Shown: positions 16,658 to 25,143, counted from the stretch's first letter. The stretch is 35,411 nt of DNA from an uncultured bacterium (GCA_949294395.1 CASFGU010000006.1:1-35411); one strand, 5' to 3'. Translations and numbers: made by a program. Notes: generated from the sequence alone by a model not told the origin.

Positions 16658-17361
16658 TTATTTCAGCATAATATCTTCCGCGGACTGACCGCCTTTTTCT
16701 ATAAGTTCGCATACAAATGTTAAGCCTATGACCGGTTTTCTTGCGTTTTCTCTGTATAGATTAAGATAAAACAAATCATAACCCCATCTGTTCGGCCCTT
16801 TTAATCCATTCACATCCAGACCGAAAAATAATGAGTTATGATTAGTATATCCGCTTTCCGGAGAATTAAAGAGATAAAGAATAGAACCATCATTCAAATT
16901 GTATGCGTAATGTGAATCTATCGGAAAAGAACACGCCGAATTATTTATAGTTCCGCCGTCTGCAAGAACTTCTGCTTTTGATTTGTATTTCGGGCGGCAA
17001 TTTGTATTTTTCCAGTTACCGCAATCTTTTATCGATTTGTACTGCCCGAGAACTTTAGGCCAAAATTCATGACACTGGTTGAAGTAATAACCGCTGTTTT
17101 TAAGCGTGTAGCATTCATAAGGGATACCGTTGTTTGAATTTACGGTATTTATGGCAGTTTGAAGATTTGCATAAGATTTTTTGAATTGAGTTGCAAGAAC
17201 TTTCTGCTGGTATTTGGCTGTAAGTACGGGAAGCGTCATTGCGGCAACTATCCCGATAATTCCTGGCGTTATTAATACCTCGGCTAGTGTGAATGCTATT
17301 TTACAAGAATCTGCTGTCGGGTGAGAAAATTTTCTGTAAGCTTAAACCATTTTATTTGCAT
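16658..17361 (-). pseudogene. Prepilin-like protein B, frameshifted near the 5' end
   Basis: Inverted paralog of the prepilin at 13540. ATG at 17361 has a good ribosome site (AGGAG at 17368-17372) and reads MQIKWFKLTENFLTRQQILVK before TAG. One base over, the sequence continues as IAFTLAEVLITPGIIG, then 215 residues like copy A. The break is at a four-A run (GTAAAATAG) where copy A has seven; one extra A would restore the frame. A Pro replaces the usual Leu in LITLGIIG. The last 60 residues are identical to copy A, differing at about eight silent bases, which argues for recent function or gene conversion. The middle, with its cysteines, is different. An uninterrupted stretch starts at 17239. 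Confidence 0.75.
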
Positions 17362-17391
17362 AAATATCTCCTGAATGTAAAGTTGAGTTAA

Positions 17392-17466
17392 AAATATTTA
17401 AGTGTACTTTAATATTATTTATTACAATTAAATATTTGTCAAGTGAAAAGGATAATTCGCTATAAT
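17392..17466. promoter_or_regulatory. Divergent promoter region, prepilin B / HTH B
   Basis: Minus strand: TTGACA (revcomp of 17437-17442) with an AT-rich AATAAT 17 bases on. Plus strand: TTGTCA (17436-17441), 19 bases, TATAAT (17461-17466) for the HTH gene. A 10-bp inverted repeat, AAATATTTAA (17392-17401) and TTAAATATTT (17428-17437), lies between them. It parallels the layout at 13435-13500, but the sequences differ. Confidence 0.55.
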
Positions 17467-17472
17467 AATCAA

Positions 17473-17676
17473 ATGATTACAATAAAGCTGTATAATTTAA
17501 TCTGGAAATATAAAGTTAAGGGGTATCAGCTGGCCGAAGCAACAGATTTGAGCACTGCTACAATATCAAAGCTTATGAAGGGTGAGAATATTGATGTAAA
17601 GCTCAGTACAATAAATAAGCTATGTAATTATTTTAAATGTGATTTAAAAGATTTACTGGAATATACACCGGATTAG
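17473..17676 (+). CDS. XRE-family HTH regulator B
   Basis: A 67-residue single-domain Cro/CI-like regulator. The HTH lies in YQLAEATDLSTATISKLMKG (about residues 17-36), followed by LSTINKLCNYFKCDLKDLLE, the pattern of small YozG-type repressors. I start at ATG 17473 rather than 17443: TATAAT lies at 17461-17466, six bases before it, so the longer reading would begin upstream of its own promoter, and the mRNA is probably leaderless. It is divergent from the disrupted prepilin B, mirroring the HTH A/prepilin A pair, but the two regulators belong to different subgroups. Confidence 0.82.
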   Translation: MITIKLYNLIWKYKVKGYQLAEATDLSTATISKLMKGENIDVKLSTINKLCNYFKCDLKDLLEYTPD

Positions 17677-17766
17677 AGCCTTATCCAGCTGTCAGGAACA
17701 ATATCTGTATCGCACATCTCGTTATTATGAAACCATATTTCAGTAGCTATTACACTTCATCCCCAT

Positions 17767-17795
17767 TTGAAAATATTTCAAGAAGCTGGTATAAT
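17767..17795 (+). promoter_or_regulatory. rmlA promoter with a palindrome over the -35
   Basis: TTGAAA (17767-17772), 17 bases, TATAAT (17790-17795). The -35 is half of a perfect palindrome, TTGAAA-ATA-TTTCAA (17767-17781), a possible operator. Confidence 0.65.
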
Positions 17796-17827
17796 AGAGC
17801 CGGAAACAGAATTAATGAGGAAGCAGG

Positions 17828-18703
17828 ATGAAAGGCATTATATTAGCGGGCGGAACAGGTTCAAGGCTTTATCCGGAAACGATTGCGGTATCAAAGCAGC
17901 TTCTGCCTGTTTTTGACAAGCCTATGATTTACCATCCGGTTTCCGTGCTTATGCTTGCCGGTATAAGAGAAATCCTTATAATCTCGACGCCTGCGGATTT
18001 GCCGGCGTTTGAGAGGCTTCTTGGGAGCGGTGAACAATTCGGGGTAAAATTTTCCTATAAAGTTCAGGAGAGGCCGGAAGGGCTGGCACAGGCTTTTATT
18101 ATCGGAGAAGATTTTATTGCAGGCGATGATGCAGCGCTTGTTCTCGGGGATAATATTTTTTACGGCCCCGGGTTTTCAGGAAATCTTAAAAAGGTTGTTA
18201 GACGTACCGGTCAACAAGGCGGGGCATCAATTTTTGCCTATCAGGTAAAAGATCCGCAGCGATTCGGGGTTGTTGAGTTTGATGAAAACAAAAAGGCTGT
18301 TTCTATTGAAGAAAAACCCGCTGTGCCAAAGTCGAATTATGCGGTTACAGGGCTTTACTTTTATGATAAAAATGTGGTTGAATATGCAAAATCTCTGAAG
18401 CCTTCTGCAAGGGGAGAGCTTGAAATAACCGATTTGAACAATATTTATCTTGCACAGGGAAAGTTGAATGTAGAAATTTTAGGGCGCGGGTTTGCATGGC
18501 TTGATACCGGAACTCCGAAATCGCTCCTGCAGGCTTCCCAGTATGTAAACACCATTGAAGAAAATCAGGGGATTAAAATAGCTTGTCTTGAAGAGGTCGC
18601 CTACAGAATGGGATTTGTTGACAAAAATGATTTGATTAAACGTGTTTCAAAATATAAAAATAATGACTATTATGATTATGTTCTTAAAATTTTAAATAAA
18701 TAA
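17828..18703 (+). CDS. rmlA: Glucose-1-phosphate thymidylyltransferase
   Basis: First and committed enzyme of dTDP-L-rhamnose synthesis: glucose-1-phosphate + dTTP gives dTDP-glucose. The 291 residues carry the nucleotide-binding [11 protein letters not shown] (about 6-16), [15 protein letters not shown], and the metal-site LGDNIFYG. Rhamnose feedback inhibition is usual in the family. It is separated from rmlCBD by the prepilin B/HTH B pair and has its own promoter, so that pair appears to split what is often a single rml cluster. proB begins 32 bases after its stop. Confidence 0.96.
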   Translation: MKGIILAGGTGSRLYPETIAVSKQLLPVFDKPMIYHPVSVLMLAGIREILIISTPADLPAFERLLGSGEQFGVKFSYKVQERPEGLAQAFIIGEDFIAGDDAALVLGDNIFYGPGFSGNLKKVVRRTGQQGGASIFAYQVKDPQRFGVVEFDENKKAVSIEEKPAVPKSNYAVTGLYFYDKNVVEYAKSLKPSARGELEITDLNNIYLAQGKLNVEILGRGFAWLDTGTPKSLLQASQYVNTIEENQGIKIACLEEVAYRMGFVDKNDLIKRVSKYKNNDYYDYVLKILNK

Positions 18704-18723
18704 ACTGTTTTTTTATTTTTTGT

Positions 18724-18729
18724 TATAAT
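18724..18729 (+). promoter_or_regulatory. -10 element for proB (leaderless)
   Basis: TATAAT ends six bases before the proB ATG at 18736 and no ribosome site is present. Confidence 0.6.
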
Positions 18730-18735
18730 TTTTGT

Positions 18736-19878
18736 ATGGACAGAGAAAAATTTATTGAAGCAAAACGTATTGTTATAAAGTTCGGTACAAATATTCTGAG
18801 GGGGGATGACGGAACAGTATCGCTGCCGCGTGTATTTTCGTTTATAGAAGATATTTCGCATCTTGTGAAATCAGGCAAAGAAGTTATTGTCGTAACCTCG
18901 GGTGCTGTCGGGCTCGGCAGAAAACGTTTGCGGCTGGAGGGAACAGAAGGAACTGCGCTTAAGCAGGCATGTGCTGCTATCGGACAGGGCAAATTGATGT
19001 CGATTTATGAAAGCGGGTTTGATTCTTACGGGCTGATTGCGGCGCAGATTCTATTGACAGAGGATGATTTTGGCATAAGAACAAGGTATTTGAGTCTCAG
19101 AACAACCTTAAACAAGCTTCTGGAACTCGGAACCGTGCCTGTTATTAACCAGAATGATACAGTTTCTACAATAGAGGTGTCACCGTCGGCTGCACAGATG
19201 CAGGTTTGTTTTACTGATAACGACAAACTTTCTGCCCTTGTTGCAAGCGAACTTGATGCGGATTTGCTTATAATACTTTCTGACGTTGACGGACTTTATG
19301 ATTCCAATCCGAAAGAAAACCCTGACGCAAAAATTATTAAAGAAGTTGATGAAGTGACGGATGACATTTGTGCGCTCGGAACAGACGCATCTGACGGCGG
19401 ACGCGGCGGAATGCGCACCAAGCTTAAGGCTGCCCGTCTTGTAACCCGTTTCGGCGGAAAGGTTTTGATAGCTAACGGAAAAATTCCTTACGTAATCAAA
19501 AAAATCTTTAACGGTGAGGAGCTGGGCACAATGTTTCTTCCGCAGACCGAGGGGCTTTCTGATAAAAAGCGATGGATTGGTTACGCCACAAATATTATCG
19601 GTAAACTCGTCGTAAATAACGGCGCTAAAAAAGCACTTGTCGAAAAGACAAAAAGCCTTCTGCCAATTGGTGTTGTGGATGTAATTAATACTTTCAGCAA
19701 AGGAGATGTTGTATCAATTGTTGATGAAGAGGACAATGAATTTGCCCGCGGAATTGTAAATTATGACTCCGAATCCTGTAAAAAGGTTATGGGCTGTCAC
19801 TCCAAAGATATTATTAATATTTTGAACTTCAAAAACTACGATGCAATCATAACCCGTGATAATATAACTATTCTTTAA
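18736..19878 (+). CDS. proB: Glutamate 5-kinase
   Basis: First step of proline synthesis: phosphorylates L-glutamate to gamma-glutamyl phosphate. The 380-residue form contains the amino-acid-kinase domain (VIKFGTNIL near residue 11, VTSGAVGLGRKRL near 54, FTDNDKLSALVASELDADL near 159, GGRGGMRTKLKAA near 220) and a C-terminal PUA domain (about 280-370: PIGVVDVINTFSKGDVV). The mRNA is probably leaderless. It heads a proB-proA-tyrA run with gaps of nine and fourteen bases. ProB is normally feedback-inhibited by proline. Confidence 0.95.
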   Translation: MDREKFIEAKRIVIKFGTNILRGDDGTVSLPRVFSFIEDISHLVKSGKEVIVVTSGAVGLGRKRLRLEGTEGTALKQACAAIGQGKLMSIYESGFDSYGLIAAQILLTEDDFGIRTRYLSLRTTLNKLLELGTVPVINQNDTVSTIEVSPSAAQMQVCFTDNDKLSALVASELDADLLIILSDVDGLYDSNPKENPDAKIIKEVDEVTDDICALGTDASDGGRGGMRTKLKAARLVTRFGGKVLIANGKIPYVIKKIFNGEELGTMFLPQTEGLSDKKRWIGYATNIIGKLVVNNGAKKALVEKTKSLLPIGVVDVINTFSKGDVVSIVDEEDNEFARGIVNYDSESCKKVMGCHSKDIINILNFKNYDAIITRDNITIL

Positions 19879-19887
19879 GGAGAGATT

Positions 19888-21138
19888 ATGGATTTTGAAA
19901 GCATTGCAAAAAAAGCCAAAGATGCGTCTTTGAAAATTGCGGATTTGCCTGAACAGGTGAAAAATGAGGCGCTGTTAAAAATAGCTGACGCCATTGAGGC
20001 TGAAAAAGAGGGAATTTTCAGCGCAAATTCAAAGGATCTGGCTGAGGCAGAAAAACTTGTTGCCGCAGGTGAGATAACAAAATCTGTATTTAACCGCCTT
20101 AAACTTGATGAGAACAAAATGCGCGATATGATTAAAGGTATAAGAGATATTGCCGCATTACCGGATCCTGTAAACAGAAAGCTTCTGGTGCGGGAACTTG
20201 ATGAGGGGCTTACACTTTATAAAGTCTCGTGTCCTATCGGGGTTCTCGGGATAATTTTTGAGGCAAGGCCGGATGTTATTGCGCAAATTTCTTCTCTTGC
20301 TATAAAATCAGCGAATGCCGTAATCCTTAAGGGCGGAAAAGAATCAATCAATACAAATAAAAAGATTCTCGGGGTCATAAATTCTGCGCTGGCAGGGGTG
20401 AAAGGGTTCCCGGAAAATGTTATACAGCAGGTGTTTACCCGAGATGATGTTGCGGAAATGTTAAAGTGCGACAAATATATAAATCTTATTATCCCGCGCG
20501 GCGGCAATAAGCTTGTAAAATTTATCAAAGAAAATACAAAAATACCTGTTCTCGGACACGCTGACGGCATCTGTCATATTTTTGTTGATGAAAGTGCTGA
20601 TTTAAAAATGGCAGAAAAAATTATTGTTGATGCAAAAACACAGTATCCGAGCGCCTGCAATTCCGTTGAAACACTTTTAATCCATGAAAAATTCCATTAC
20701 AGGGATGAACTTCTGGCAGCCCTGCAGCTTTCGGAAATTAAACTTATAGATAAGCCGGAAAGCTGGTCGTTTGAGTACGGCGACAAAATCCTTGCTTTCA
20801 AAACAGTTAAAAGGCTTGACGAGGCTATAGAACACATAAACACTTACGGTTCGGGGCATACGGATTGCATAATTACAGGAAGTGATGAAAGTGCGGAAAA
20901 GTTTATGAATAAAGTAGATTCAGCAGGCGTTTACAGTAATGTGTCAACAAGATTTGCGGACGGCTTCAGGTATGGTTTCGGCGCAGAAGTTGGAATTTCT
21001 ACAAACAAAACACATGCAAGAGGGCCCGTAGGGCTTGATGGTTTGACCATTTACAAGTATAAGCTTACCGGAAACGGTCATATCGTAAGAGATTACGCTG
21101 ACGGCACAAAGCAGTTTCACCATAAAGATCTGGTATAG
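19888..21138 (+). CDS. proA: Gamma-glutamyl phosphate reductase
   Basis: Second step of proline synthesis: NADPH-dependent reduction of gamma-glutamyl phosphate to glutamate semialdehyde. The 416-residue aldehyde-dehydrogenase-fold protein has the catalytic cysteine at 257 in TQYPSACNSVE, the cofactor region CPIGVLGIIFEARPDV (about 115-130) and the closing EVGISTNKTHARGPVGL. The ribosome site AAGGAGA lies before ATG. It is nine bases after proB. proC, needed for the last step, is not in the window. Confidence 0.96.
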   Translation: MDFESIAKKAKDASLKIADLPEQVKNEALLKIADAIEAEKEGIFSANSKDLAEAEKLVAAGEITKSVFNRLKLDENKMRDMIKGIRDIAALPDPVNRKLLVRELDEGLTLYKVSCPIGVLGIIFEARPDVIAQISSLAIKSANAVILKGGKESINTNKKILGVINSALAGVKGFPENVIQQVFTRDDVAEMLKCDKYINLIIPRGGNKLVKFIKENTKIPVLGHADGICHIFVDESADLKMAEKIIVDAKTQYPSACNSVETLLIHEKFHYRDELLAALQLSEIKLIDKPESWSFEYGDKILAFKTVKRLDEAIEHINTYGSGHTDCIITGSDESAEKFMNKVDSAGVYSNVSTRFADGFRYGFGAEVGISTNKTHARGPVGLDGLTIYKYKLTGNGHIVRDYADGTKQFHHKDLV

Positions 21139-21152
21139 CGCAGGAGAAATGT

Positions 21153-21908
21153 ATGGTAAAAGTTGGAGTTATCGGACTAGGACTAATCGGCGGTTCAATT
21201 TTTAAGGACTTGAAAGCTCTGGGTTATGATGTTATTGCTGTTTCAAAGTCACAGGACGGAGAGAATATATTTAAAGACTACAGTGTTTTGAAAGACTGCG
21301 GAATTGTTTTTGTATGCACTGCTATGAATAAGACGCTTGCTGTGCTTGATGAACTGGAAGAGGTTTTAAGTCCGGAAACGGTTGTTACTGATGTGTGCAG
21401 TCTTAAAGAATTTGTATGTAAAAAGAAACGCCCATACCGGTTTGTACCGTCCCATCCTATGGCAGGAACGGAGCATAAAGGGTTTGAAAACTCTATGGAG
21501 GGGTTGTTTAAGGGGGCAAAGTGGGTTCTGACGCCATGTTTTGGAGAAAGTTCAGAACTTGGGGATATAATAAAAAAACTCGGTGCAAAGCCGGTTATAA
21601 CTACCCCTCAAAAACATGATGAGGCTGCTGCCATGATTTCGCACATGCCTATGCTTGTTGCGCAGGCACTTTTTCTTGCGGCAAGTGAAAATCCGCTTGC
21701 GCTTGAGATTGCCTCGAGCGGTTTTCGTGACATGACACGGCTGGCGCTTTCAAATGAAGAAATGGCCTGCGATATGGTTTCCATGAACCATAAGAATATT
21801 GAAAATTCTATTTTGAAATTATATAAAGCAGTCGGGGAATTAACATCCGACAACTATCCGGAGATGATTGCACGGATTAAGTCTCAGCGGGCCAAGATGT
21901 TTTTATAA
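21153..21908 (+). CDS. tyrA: Prephenate (or arogenate) dehydrogenase
   Basis: NAD(P)-dependent oxidative decarboxylation of prephenate or arogenate towards tyrosine. The 251-residue protein has the Rossmann loop GVIGLGLIGGS (5-15), the catalytic His101 in SHPMAGTEHKG, and the dimerisation helix with ASSGFRDMTRLALS near 190. No ACT domain and no chorismate mutase domain are fused. Substrate choice cannot be decided from sequence alone. It closes the proB-proA run; the ribosome site AGGAG is just after the proA stop. Confidence 0.9.
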   Translation: MVKVGVIGLGLIGGSIFKDLKALGYDVIAVSKSQDGENIFKDYSVLKDCGIVFVCTAMNKTLAVLDELEEVLSPETVVTDVCSLKEFVCKKKRPYRFVPSHPMAGTEHKGFENSMEGLFKGAKWVLTPCFGESSELGDIIKKLGAKPVITTPQKHDEAAAMISHMPMLVAQALFLAASENPLALEIASSGFRDMTRLALSNEEMACDMVSMNHKNIENSILKLYKAVGELTSDNYPEMIARIKSQRAKMFL

Positions 21909-21911
21909 AAA

Positions 21912-21957
21912 ATAAAAGAGTATTCCCTGGTGGGGTGGAATACTCCGGTTTTGAAAA
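21912..21957. terminator. Two-way terminator between tyrA and the small hydrophobic-ended gene
   Basis: GAGTATTCC (21918-21926) pairs with GGAATACTC (21937-21945). The minus side is followed by a long T-rich run, the plus side by CGGTTTTG, so it is stronger for the minus-strand gene ending at 21997. Confidence 0.75.
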
Positions 21958-21996
21958 AATAATATGATGCTTATTTTTTCTGACATTAAAACTCTG

Positions 21997-22524
21997 TTAT
22001 GCGTCGGTTCTGAGGATGTTATGAATAAGTCCTGCCGCAAAACCGGCTGCAGCGCCTGCCGCAATAAATGCGCCGGTATGACGTGTACGTTTTACCGCAC
22101 CCTCATAGGCTTTCGCGCAGCGCTGAAACATTTCGCCCGCCTTTTCATTAACATTGGAAATGATGCTTCTCAGCTGAATTTTGTCAGCCTCTGAAAGCTT
22201 CGCTTCTTGAAGAACTTTTTTCATTTTGCCTGCTCTGCCGGCTTTTGTCAGACCTTCGCTGTTTTCGACATCTACCATCTTTATAAAAGTATCCTGTGCA
22301 GGAGTTTTGTTGGCAATTTTTCTTATAGAATCAATTGATTTTGCTTTAGCTTTTTTTGATTCTATTTTAATAATATTCATTGCGCCTTTAAATTCATCGT
22401 CCATTTCGTCAGATGTCAAAGGAAGCATGTATTTTGCCGCGTAACCTGCAATACTGCCTACTGCTGTAGCTTTCACAATTGTTGGAAATGTCTGTTCATT
22501 TGAATGTATAGCGTGTGTCTTCAT
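21997..22524 (-). CDS. Unknown 175-residue protein with hydrophobic ends
   Basis: No recognised family. There is a short hydrophobic stretch near the N-terminus (VKATAVGSIAGYAAKYMLPL, about 17-36), then a charged, probably helical middle rich in Lys/Glu (about 40-150), then a Gly/Ala-rich hydrophobic segment near the C-terminus (TGAFIAAGAAAGFAAGLIHN, about 150-169). It could be membrane-attached at both ends with the helical middle on one side. The layout resembles the protein at 32200 only in having a Gly/Ala-rich helix next to a charged helical domain. ATG at 22524 follows TAAAGGTT at a loose spacing. A long structured leader or separate RNA lies upstream. Function unknown. Confidence 0.72.
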   Translation of the reverse strand: MKTHAIHSNEQTFPTIVKATAVGSIAGYAAKYMLPLTSDEMDDEFKGAMNIIKIESKKAKAKSIDSIRKIANKTPAQDTFIKMVDVENSEGLTKAGRAGKMKKVLQEAKLSEADKIQLRSIISNVNEKAGEMFQRCAKAYEGAVKRTRHTGAFIAAGAAAGFAAGLIHNILRTDA

Positions 22525-22621
22525 AGTTAATAAACCTTTACTTAACTAATACCCTTAACCTATTGCCATATACTACCTGCTCATTGAGATTTTTGTGAAC
22601 AATCCCAATCGAAGTGTATAT

Positions 22622-22790
22622 GAGTGGATTTGCACTTAAATATTTTAAATAATTCAGGTCACCCCGTAAAAGTCTATTGCTACAGGCAAGCCTTTTAAAT
22701 TCCGCTGTCCGGCAGCCACTGCCTGCTTGACCATTTTCTGTTTTGATGCCCCGTTCACTACTAATTAAAACTGAGTAATCAAATCCATCT
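22622..22790 (-). ncRNA. Candidate structured RNA, about 165-170 bases
   Basis: A strong minus-strand promoter (22794-22822) would start a transcript near 22787. Its first bases, TGGATTTG, pair perfectly with CAAATCCA at the other end (22625-22632 on the plus strand); GAG/CUC extends this around one bulged base. Inside are a GGUCA/UGACC stem, a GCAGGCA/UGCCUGU-GC stem and a GCUG-CAGC cap. Length and end-to-end pairing resemble 6S RNA, but I cannot match conserved 6S sequence, and no T-run terminator follows. It may instead be a long 5' leader of the gene at 22524. A 36-codon open frame within it lacks a ribosome site. Confidence 0.45.
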
Positions 22791-22793
22791 CGT

Positions 22794-22822
22794 ATAATAA
22801 CATAACTTTATTTTTTTGTCAA
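22794..22822 (-). promoter_or_regulatory. Strong promoter for the candidate RNA
   Basis: TTGACA (22817-22822), 17 bases, TATTAT (22794-22799) on the minus strand. The -35 overlaps the last codons of the transferase gene. Confidence 0.7.
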
Positions 22823-23839
22823 TACCTTGATGAAGTTTAGTAACAACATGATAATTACTGTTGCAAGAATAAAAATAAAATAATGTTTTATTGTATTTTC
22901 TCCCATTAGAAGCGATGCCAGAGCGCCGGCAATAATTGCAACCGAGGTAAGAATTACAACGGTTTTTTTCTGGGAAAATCCGGCATGCAGAAGCTTGTGG
23001 TGAATATGTTCCGCATCAGCTACAAAAGGAGATTTTCCTTTTGAGATTCTTCTCAGAGAAGAATAGGTAATATCCATAATCGGTACGGCTAAAACCACAA
23101 ACGGAAGTAAAATTGCAAAGGTTGCGGCTTTCATAATTCCTGTTATAGAAATTGTCGCAAGCAAAAAACCGGAGAAAAGTGCTCCGCTGTCGCCCATAAA
23201 GATTTTTGCAGGATTAAAGTTGTAGGTCAAGAATGCAAGCATTGCACCTGCAAGTATAAAGCCTACAAGTGCAATAATAGGGTTCGGGGGTGTCATTGCA
23301 ACCGCAATTACAGCAAGAGTAATCGCATTCACCGTAGTAACAGAACCCGCAAGCCCGTCTACACCGTCAATAAAATTCAGAGCATTGCTTATACCTACAA
23401 TCCACAAAATTGTGATAGGATACGACATAAGCCCCAGATTGCCTAAAAACGGAATGGAATCTATTCTTACGCCGAGCAAATATACAAGAGTTGCAATTGA
23501 AATCTGAATAAAAAGTTTGAATTTTGCATCAAGGTTGTAAATATCATCAACAAGCCCTAATAAAAACATTAAAGAACTGCCGAGAAGTATTCCGGATAGC
23601 AAACTCCCATAAGGATAGTAACTCAGAAACACAAGGCATAGAAACGTCAGCATTGTGCTTGTCCAGATGGCAACCCCGCCTATCCTTGATATTGGTGTTG
23701 TGTGAATTTTTCGTTCATTCGGAACATCTACGAGCCCTTCTTTCTTAGAAAAATTAATAACGAGAGGCACGAGAAATACCCCGAATATATATGCGATAAT
23801 TGTTCCTATTATGTGTGCGTGAGTAAGCTTAATAATCAT
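22808..23839 (-). CDS. Polyprenyl-phosphate sugar-1-phosphate transferase (WecA/TagO type)
   Basis: Integral membrane enzyme that starts a lipid-linked glycan by transferring a sugar-1-phosphate (commonly GlcNAc-1-P) from UDP-sugar to undecaprenyl phosphate. The 343-residue protein has about ten membrane helices and the family signature sites: DVPNERKIHTTPISRIGG after helix 1, LGLVDDIYNLDAKFKL with the Asp pair, NALNFIDGVDGLAG, FMGDSGALFSGF, and the HIHHKLLHAGFS loop that separates WecA/TagO from MraY. ATG at 23839 has a weak ribosome site. It lies 59 bases after glyA in the same direction but beyond the glyA terminator. With the rml genes nearby, a role in a rhamnose-containing surface glycan is plausible, though this is inference. 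Confidence 0.92.
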   Translation of the reverse strand: MIIKLTHAHIIGTIIAYIFGVFLVPLVINFSKKEGLVDVPNERKIHTTPISRIGGVAIWTSTMLTFLCLVFLSYYPYGSLLSGILLGSSLMFLLGLVDDIYNLDAKFKLFIQISIATLVYLLGVRIDSIPFLGNLGLMSYPITILWIVGISNALNFIDGVDGLAGSVTTVNAITLAVIAVAMTPPNPIIALVGFILAGAMLAFLTYNFNPAKIFMGDSGALFSGFLLATISITGIMKAATFAILLPFVVLAVPIMDITYSSLRRISKGKSPFVADAEHIHHKLLHAGFSQKKTVVILTSVAIIAGALASLLMGENTIKHYFIFILATVIIMLLLNFIKVLTKK

Positions 23840-23898
23840 CCCTGATTTGTCCTTTTATATTTGCAGCCTGTTCTTTTTATACAAGCCGTACGGGCGGA

Positions 23899-23921
23899 TT
23901 AAAAATCCGTATACAACGGAT
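23899..23921 (-). terminator. glyA terminator inside the end of its own coding region
   Basis: ATCCGT (23916-23921, minus strand) pairs with ACGGAT (23905-23910) over a five-base loop and runs into TTTTT; the stop codon TAA closes the T-run. The final codons P-L-Y-T-D-F form the hairpin. Confidence 0.65.
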
Positions 23922-25143
23922 ATTTTTTGCATAATTTCAGAGAGCGTTCTCTGAGATTTTTTAATCCGGTTTCATTATCTGATGCGTAAATTGCAGACGC
24001 TATAATTTTTGCAACTTCGGTCATGTCATCTTCTTTAAAACCTCTTGTTGTAACTGCAGGAGTGCCAAGCCTTATACCTGATGTGACAAACGGGCTCTGA
24101 GGATCATTCGGAACTGTATTTTTGTTTGCGGTGATACCGACTTTTTCTAAGACATTTGCCATATCTTTACCTGTTTTACCGGTTTTTCTCAAATCAAGTG
24201 TCATAAGGTGGTTTTCTGTCATGCCGCCTACAATGTCCATCCCTTCATCCATTAAGCCCTGTGCAAGAGCCTTTGCATTTTTAATAATCTGTTCTGCATA
24301 TTCTTTAAATTCAGGTGTTGACGCTTCCAGAAGTGCAACGGCTTTAGCGGCAATAATATGTTCAAGAGGGCCGCCCTGAATGCCGGGGAAGATTGCTTTA
24401 TCAATCCCTGCGGCGTGTTCAGCTTTGCACATTGTAATTCCGCCACGCGGGCCTCTTAAGGATTTGTGGGTTGTAGTTGTTACAAAATCTGCGTAAGGTG
24501 CCGGCGACGGGTGAAGCCCTGCAACAACAAGCCCTGCTATATGTGCAATATCGGCAAGCAAATATGCTCCGGCTTCATCTGCGATTTCGCGGAACTTTTT
24601 AAAGTCAATAATTTTAGAATAATTGCTTGCACCGCAGATTATGAGTTTTGGTTTATGGCTGAGAGCCATTTCTCTTACGTTGTCGTAATCTATATTTCCG
24701 TTTTCATCAACGCCGTAACTTTTTACGTCAAAATAAAGTCCTGAAAAATTGACAGGAGAACCATGAGAAAGGTGGCCGCCGTTTGATAAATCCATTCCGA
24801 GAACTCTGTCACCCGGTTTAAGGCAATACATAAATACTGCCATATTTGCCTGAGCGCCGCTGTGAGGCTGAACATTAGCATGATCCATTCTGAAAAGTTC
24901 GCATGCACGTTTTTGGGCGAGTTCTTCAATTACGTCAACATGTTCACAGCCGTTGTAGAATCTTTTGTGAGGTTTGCCTTCTGCGTATTTGTTGGTCAGA
25001 ACGCTGCCTGCAGCTTCCATAACTGCTTTTGATGTAATATTTTCACTTGCAATAAGTTCTATAGTTTCCTGTTGTCTTTTTAATTCCAGTTCAATTTGTT
25101 CTGCAACGGCTGGATCTGTCTTTTTAAGATTTTCCAAATTCAT
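23899..25143 (-). CDS. glyA: Serine hydroxymethyltransferase
   Basis: PLP enzyme that interconverts serine and glycine with tetrahydrofolate, the main source of one-carbon units. The product is 414 residues from ATG 25143. The PLP lysine is Lys227 in [33 protein letters not shown] (54-71), [12 protein letters not shown] (92-103) and [15 protein letters not shown] (195-209) are all intact. I prefer ATG 25143 to GTG 25149 because the GTG forms part of the ribosome site (GAGGTGAT). The promoter TTGTCA-N17-TATAAT lies at 25170-25198. It is transcribed away from alr. Confidence 0.97.
   Translation of the reverse strand: MNLENLKKTDPAVAEQIELELKRQQETIELIASENITSKAVMEAAGSVLTNKYAEGKPHKRFYNGCEHVDVIEELAQKRACELFRMDHANVQPHSGAQANMAVFMYCLKPGDRVLGMDLSNGGHLSHGSPVNFSGLYFDVKSYGVDENGNIDYDNVREMALSHKPKLIICGASNYSKIIDFKKFREIADEAGAYLLADIAHIAGLVVAGLHPSPAPYADFVTTTTHKSLRGPRGGITMCKAEHAAGIDKAIFPGIQGGPLEHIIAAKAVALLEASTPEFKEYAEQIIKNAKALAQGLMDEGMDIVGGMTENHLMTLDLRKTGKTGKDMANVLEKVGITANKNTVPNDPQSPFVTSGIRLGTPAVTTRGFKEDDMTEVAKIIASAIYASDNETGLKNLRERSLKLCKKYPLYTDF

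Noticed and set aside
16658-17239. Reading prepilin B as an intact gene starting at MTLPVL
   Set aside because: That start would remove the cleavage motif and most of the hydrophobic helix; the FTLAEV motif is in frame upstream, so the 5' end is broken rather than absent.
17673-17755. Minus-strand fragment reading NNEMCDTDIVPDSWIRL before a stop
   Set aside because: It has a protein-like look but no start or signals and overlaps the HTH B stop. It may be a gene remnant, with nothing to confirm it.
17727-17831. 34-residue frame whose stop overlaps the rmlA start (ATGA)
   Set aside because: No ribosome site, and the rmlA promoter TATAAT lies within it, so it would not be on the rmlA transcript.
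22661-22740. GCCACTG on the plus strand, suggesting a cobalamin riboswitch
   Set aside because: The other conserved parts of a B12 riboswitch are not found and no plus-strand gene follows.
22661-22768. 36-codon frame within the candidate RNA, ending LPVAIDFYGVT
   Set aside because: No ribosome site; the region's pairing explains it better as structured RNA.
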